Part shown: one piece after another, positions 62,454 through 64,000 of the stretch
Position numbering within the stretch: position 1 is the first letter of the stretch
How the letters are laid out: each line of letters begins with the position of its first letter
Assembly (NCBI RefSeq): GCF_029846715.1
Contig: NZ_JARVWW010000023.1
Location: 62,001-126,000 of the forward strand
Origin: Bradyrhizobium nivariense
GTDB taxonomy: Bacteria > Pseudomonadota > Alphaproteobacteria > Rhizobiales > Xanthobacteraceae
Reading direction: 5' to 3'
Length of the DNA stretch: 64,000 nt
Made by a program: the position numbers and the translations under genes
Notes under the pieces: model-generated
The model's database searches: none
The model's input: the letters and a program-made list of their open reading frames with translations, nothing else
Told to the model about the DNA's origin: nothing

Positions 62454-62998
62454 GGCGGCTTGTCGTCGATCAGGGGGCTATAGTCAAATGACTTTGCGCA
62501 CCTGCCGGGGGGCCGTCGTGCCCTGCCGCGGCCGGATCGATCGACGATGTCCGCTTGCAGGATGGAAGCGTCGAACGTTACGGCGGGTCCGGTGCGGCCC
62601 TTCGCTCAATAAACGGCGGGCCGCGAAAGCCCGCCGTTTATCTTGGTCTTCAGCGTCGCCCGGGGCTGGCGGGGCGACAACCTAAAATAGAATGCTATAG
62701 GCCGCGCCATGCGATGGCAAGGCAAATCACCGCGGCGTCGATGTTGGAGTCGGCGGATCAGATATGCGCCGATGCGAGGCAAGTTCCAAACGATATGCTT
62801 GGGCGAGCGAATTACTTTGTTCATCTTTCGCGCCGCCGCAACGCAGCGAGCGTTGTGCGCCTTGTAGGAAAGCGCGTTGGCCTACATGTGCATGTCTTCC
62901 CGCATGCGTGCTGAATGATCCGAAGTGCGGAAGCGAGTTCCATCACCGCGGCGCACATCTCAGTGCGTGCACGCGCTGGCGCGGCGAGGCGTGCAGCC
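62454..62998. other. Gene-poor region with one hairpin
   Basis: 545 bases. A strong hairpin lies at 62611-62639. A plus-strand frame at 62714-62914 (MARQITAASMLESADQICAD) has no ribosome site and is not called. The rest shows nothing recognisable. Confidence 0.4.
62611..62639. terminator. Hairpin with terminator-like stem
   Basis: Stem AAACGGCGGGC / GCCCGCCGTTT with a seven-base loop. The stem sequence is almost the same as that at 61641 (AACGGCGGGC). No gene on either side clearly ends into it, so it may be a displaced or duplicated terminator. Confidence 0.5.
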
Positions 62999-63937
62999 TT
63001 ACGGCGCCACCAGCTCCACGCGCCGGTTCAGCGCGCGGCCAGCGTCTGTCGCATTGGAGCCGACCGGTGCCAGCAGGCCGACGCCGGCGGTGCGCAATCG
63101 CGGCTGCGCGATGCGAAAGCTCTTCACCAGCTCGGCTGCGACCGCATCCGCGCGGCGCTTCGACAGATCGAGATTGTATTCGTAGGCGCCCTGGCTGTCG
63201 GTGTGGCCGACGATGAAGACGTTGAGCTGCGGCTGGCTGGTCAAGAGCTTTGCAATCTGCTCCAGCGTCGGGCGGCTTTCGGGTTTGAGCACGGCCTTGT
63301 CGGTGTCGAAATAGATGCCGTAGAGCGCGATGTGGCCGGTCTCGCCAAGGCCCTTCGCCATGGCGGCGGCGTCGACCATCTTGTTCGCGATGGCGCCGAG
63401 CTCGGCGACGGTGACTTGCGCGGTGATGTCCTGGTTGTTCTGGCTGACGAGGACGCTGGCAAAGGTCTCGCGCCCGCCCTCGGTCTTGCGGCCGGCGTAG
63501 TAACGGTAGTTGAAACCATCGACCCACATCTGCGGGACCGGCAGCGTGTCGATGCTTTCCGTGAACGGAATGGCGCCGCAGGCATCGGTGTCGCAGGCGA
63601 GCAGGGTCTCGAAGCCGGCTTTCGCCAGCTGCGTCTCGAAATTGCGCGACACTTCCAGGATCGAGGGGCCGGGGTTGGTGCGATAGGCGATGCGGAAGAC
63701 GCGGCCTTCGAGCCGCCGCGCATCGACGGGCTGGCCGTCCTTGAAGGACGCCGCCTGCATCCGCGCCGCGTCAAAGTCCTTCATCACATAGCCGGTGATG
63801 ACGCTGCCGGCGAACCGGCCGATGCCGGGATAGTCGCGGCCGCCGGCGACATCGCGCGTCTGCGCGGAGGCGGCAGTGGCGGTGAAGGAGAGCAAGGCGA
63901 GGACAGCGAGCATCCGGCACGACATGGGCATGATCAT
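62999..63937 (-). CDS. DUF4892 / OmpA-family outer-membrane-associated protein
   Basis: About 312 residues. A signal peptide (CRMLAVLALLSFTATAASAQ) precedes a DUF4892-like domain (YPGIGRFAGSVITGYVMKDF and RNFETQLAKAGFETLLACDT). The C-terminal OmpA domain (ALYGIYFDTDKAVLKPESRP and VFIVGHTDSQGAYEYNLDLS) ends NRRVELVAP and would bind peptidoglycan. Starts at 63937 or 63931 are equally possible; longer extensions are unlikely. The protein is probably periplasmic, tethered to the cell wall. Confidence 0.88.
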   Translation of the reverse strand: MIMPMSCRMLAVLALLSFTATAASAQTRDVAGGRDYPGIGRFAGSVITGYVMKDFDAARMQAASFKDGQPVDARRLEGRVFRIAYRTNPGPSILEVSRNFETQLAKAGFETLLACDTDACGAIPFTESIDTLPVPQMWVDGFNYRYYAGRKTEGGRETFASVLVSQNNQDITAQVTVAELGAIANKMVDAAAMAKGLGETGHIALYGIYFDTDKAVLKPESRPTLEQIAKLLTSQPQLNVFIVGHTDSQGAYEYNLDLSKRRADAVAAELVKSFRIAQPRLRTAGVGLLAPVGSNATDAGRALNRRVELVAP

Positions 63938-64000
63938 CTCGATCGGTTGGGGAGGGGGCGAGCGCATTTCATTTGTCGCAGCCAAGATGCGATCGGTTCT

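Noticed and set aside
62714..62914. Possible 66-residue protein MARQITAASMLESADQICAD
   Set aside because: No ribosome-binding site, no recognisable family, and it lies in a gene-poor region with a displaced hairpin.

Overview
The window is a piece of chromosome from a high-GC alphaproteobacterium of the Rhizobiales, most probably Bradyrhizobium or a close relative. No database was consulted; this rests on family resemblance: a PdhS/PleC-type kinase, a phasin, a short dimeric-type chlorite dismutase, small rhizobial hypothetical proteins, an alphaproteobacterial-type tRNA-His (G1-U72, A73, no encoded G-1) and several classes of palindromic intergenic repeat.

Layout. 1-11.6 kb: 3' end of a chemoreceptor gene, LysR/MFS divergent pair, a BASS-type transporter with two small membrane-protein genes, a broken SARP/TPR regulator, a MAPEG protein, a large multi-PAS histidine kinase, a phasin. 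11.7-19.8 kb: tRNA-His followed by a visibly AT-richer, mobile-looking segment with a Schlafen-AlbA_2/ATPase gene, an unrecognised gene, a PD-(D/E)XK-like gene, four copies of an inverted-repeat element (two carrying what looks like a RAYT transposase C-terminus), TenA, and a fragment of the nearby AEC permease gene. 19.9-36 kb: AEC permease, ParA-like ATPase, micro-membrane proteins, DHDPS-family enzyme, candidate sRNA, trxB-lysR, Lrp, greA, carB, MFS exporter with its divergent regulator and twin operators, tRNA-like remnant, methyltransferase, Dps, cupin. 36-55 kb: carA, broken alpha/beta hydrolase, YqeY, epoxide hydrolase, acyl-CoA synthetase-MarR operon, a deletion junction between two gene remnants, two transglutaminase-like proteins, an ArsR-SRPBCC operon with an apparently leaderless autoregulated promoter, LVIVD protein, LysE exporter, N-formylglutamate amidohydrolase, chlorite dismutase, brnTA toxin-antitoxin. 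55-64 kb: dnaG, rpoD, a two-gene insertion in the rpoD 3' end, DCC protein, OmpA-family protein.

The main discovery candidate lies at 59.4-61.6 kb. A 123-bp direct repeat of the rpoD 3' end, differing almost only at synonymous positions, flanks an AT-richer cassette of two overlapping genes: a DEDDh 3'-5' exonuclease and a Pol-beta-type nucleotidyltransferase. This is the signature of a site-specific insertion that rebuilds the end of rpoD. A second candidate accessory cluster (AlbA_2/ATPase, unknown protein, nuclease-like protein) follows tRNA-His.

Several genes carry disabling changes (frameshifts near 6340, 43255, 50090/50255 and 54025; a stop codon at 37732). They could be real decay or indel errors in the assembly; raw reads would decide.
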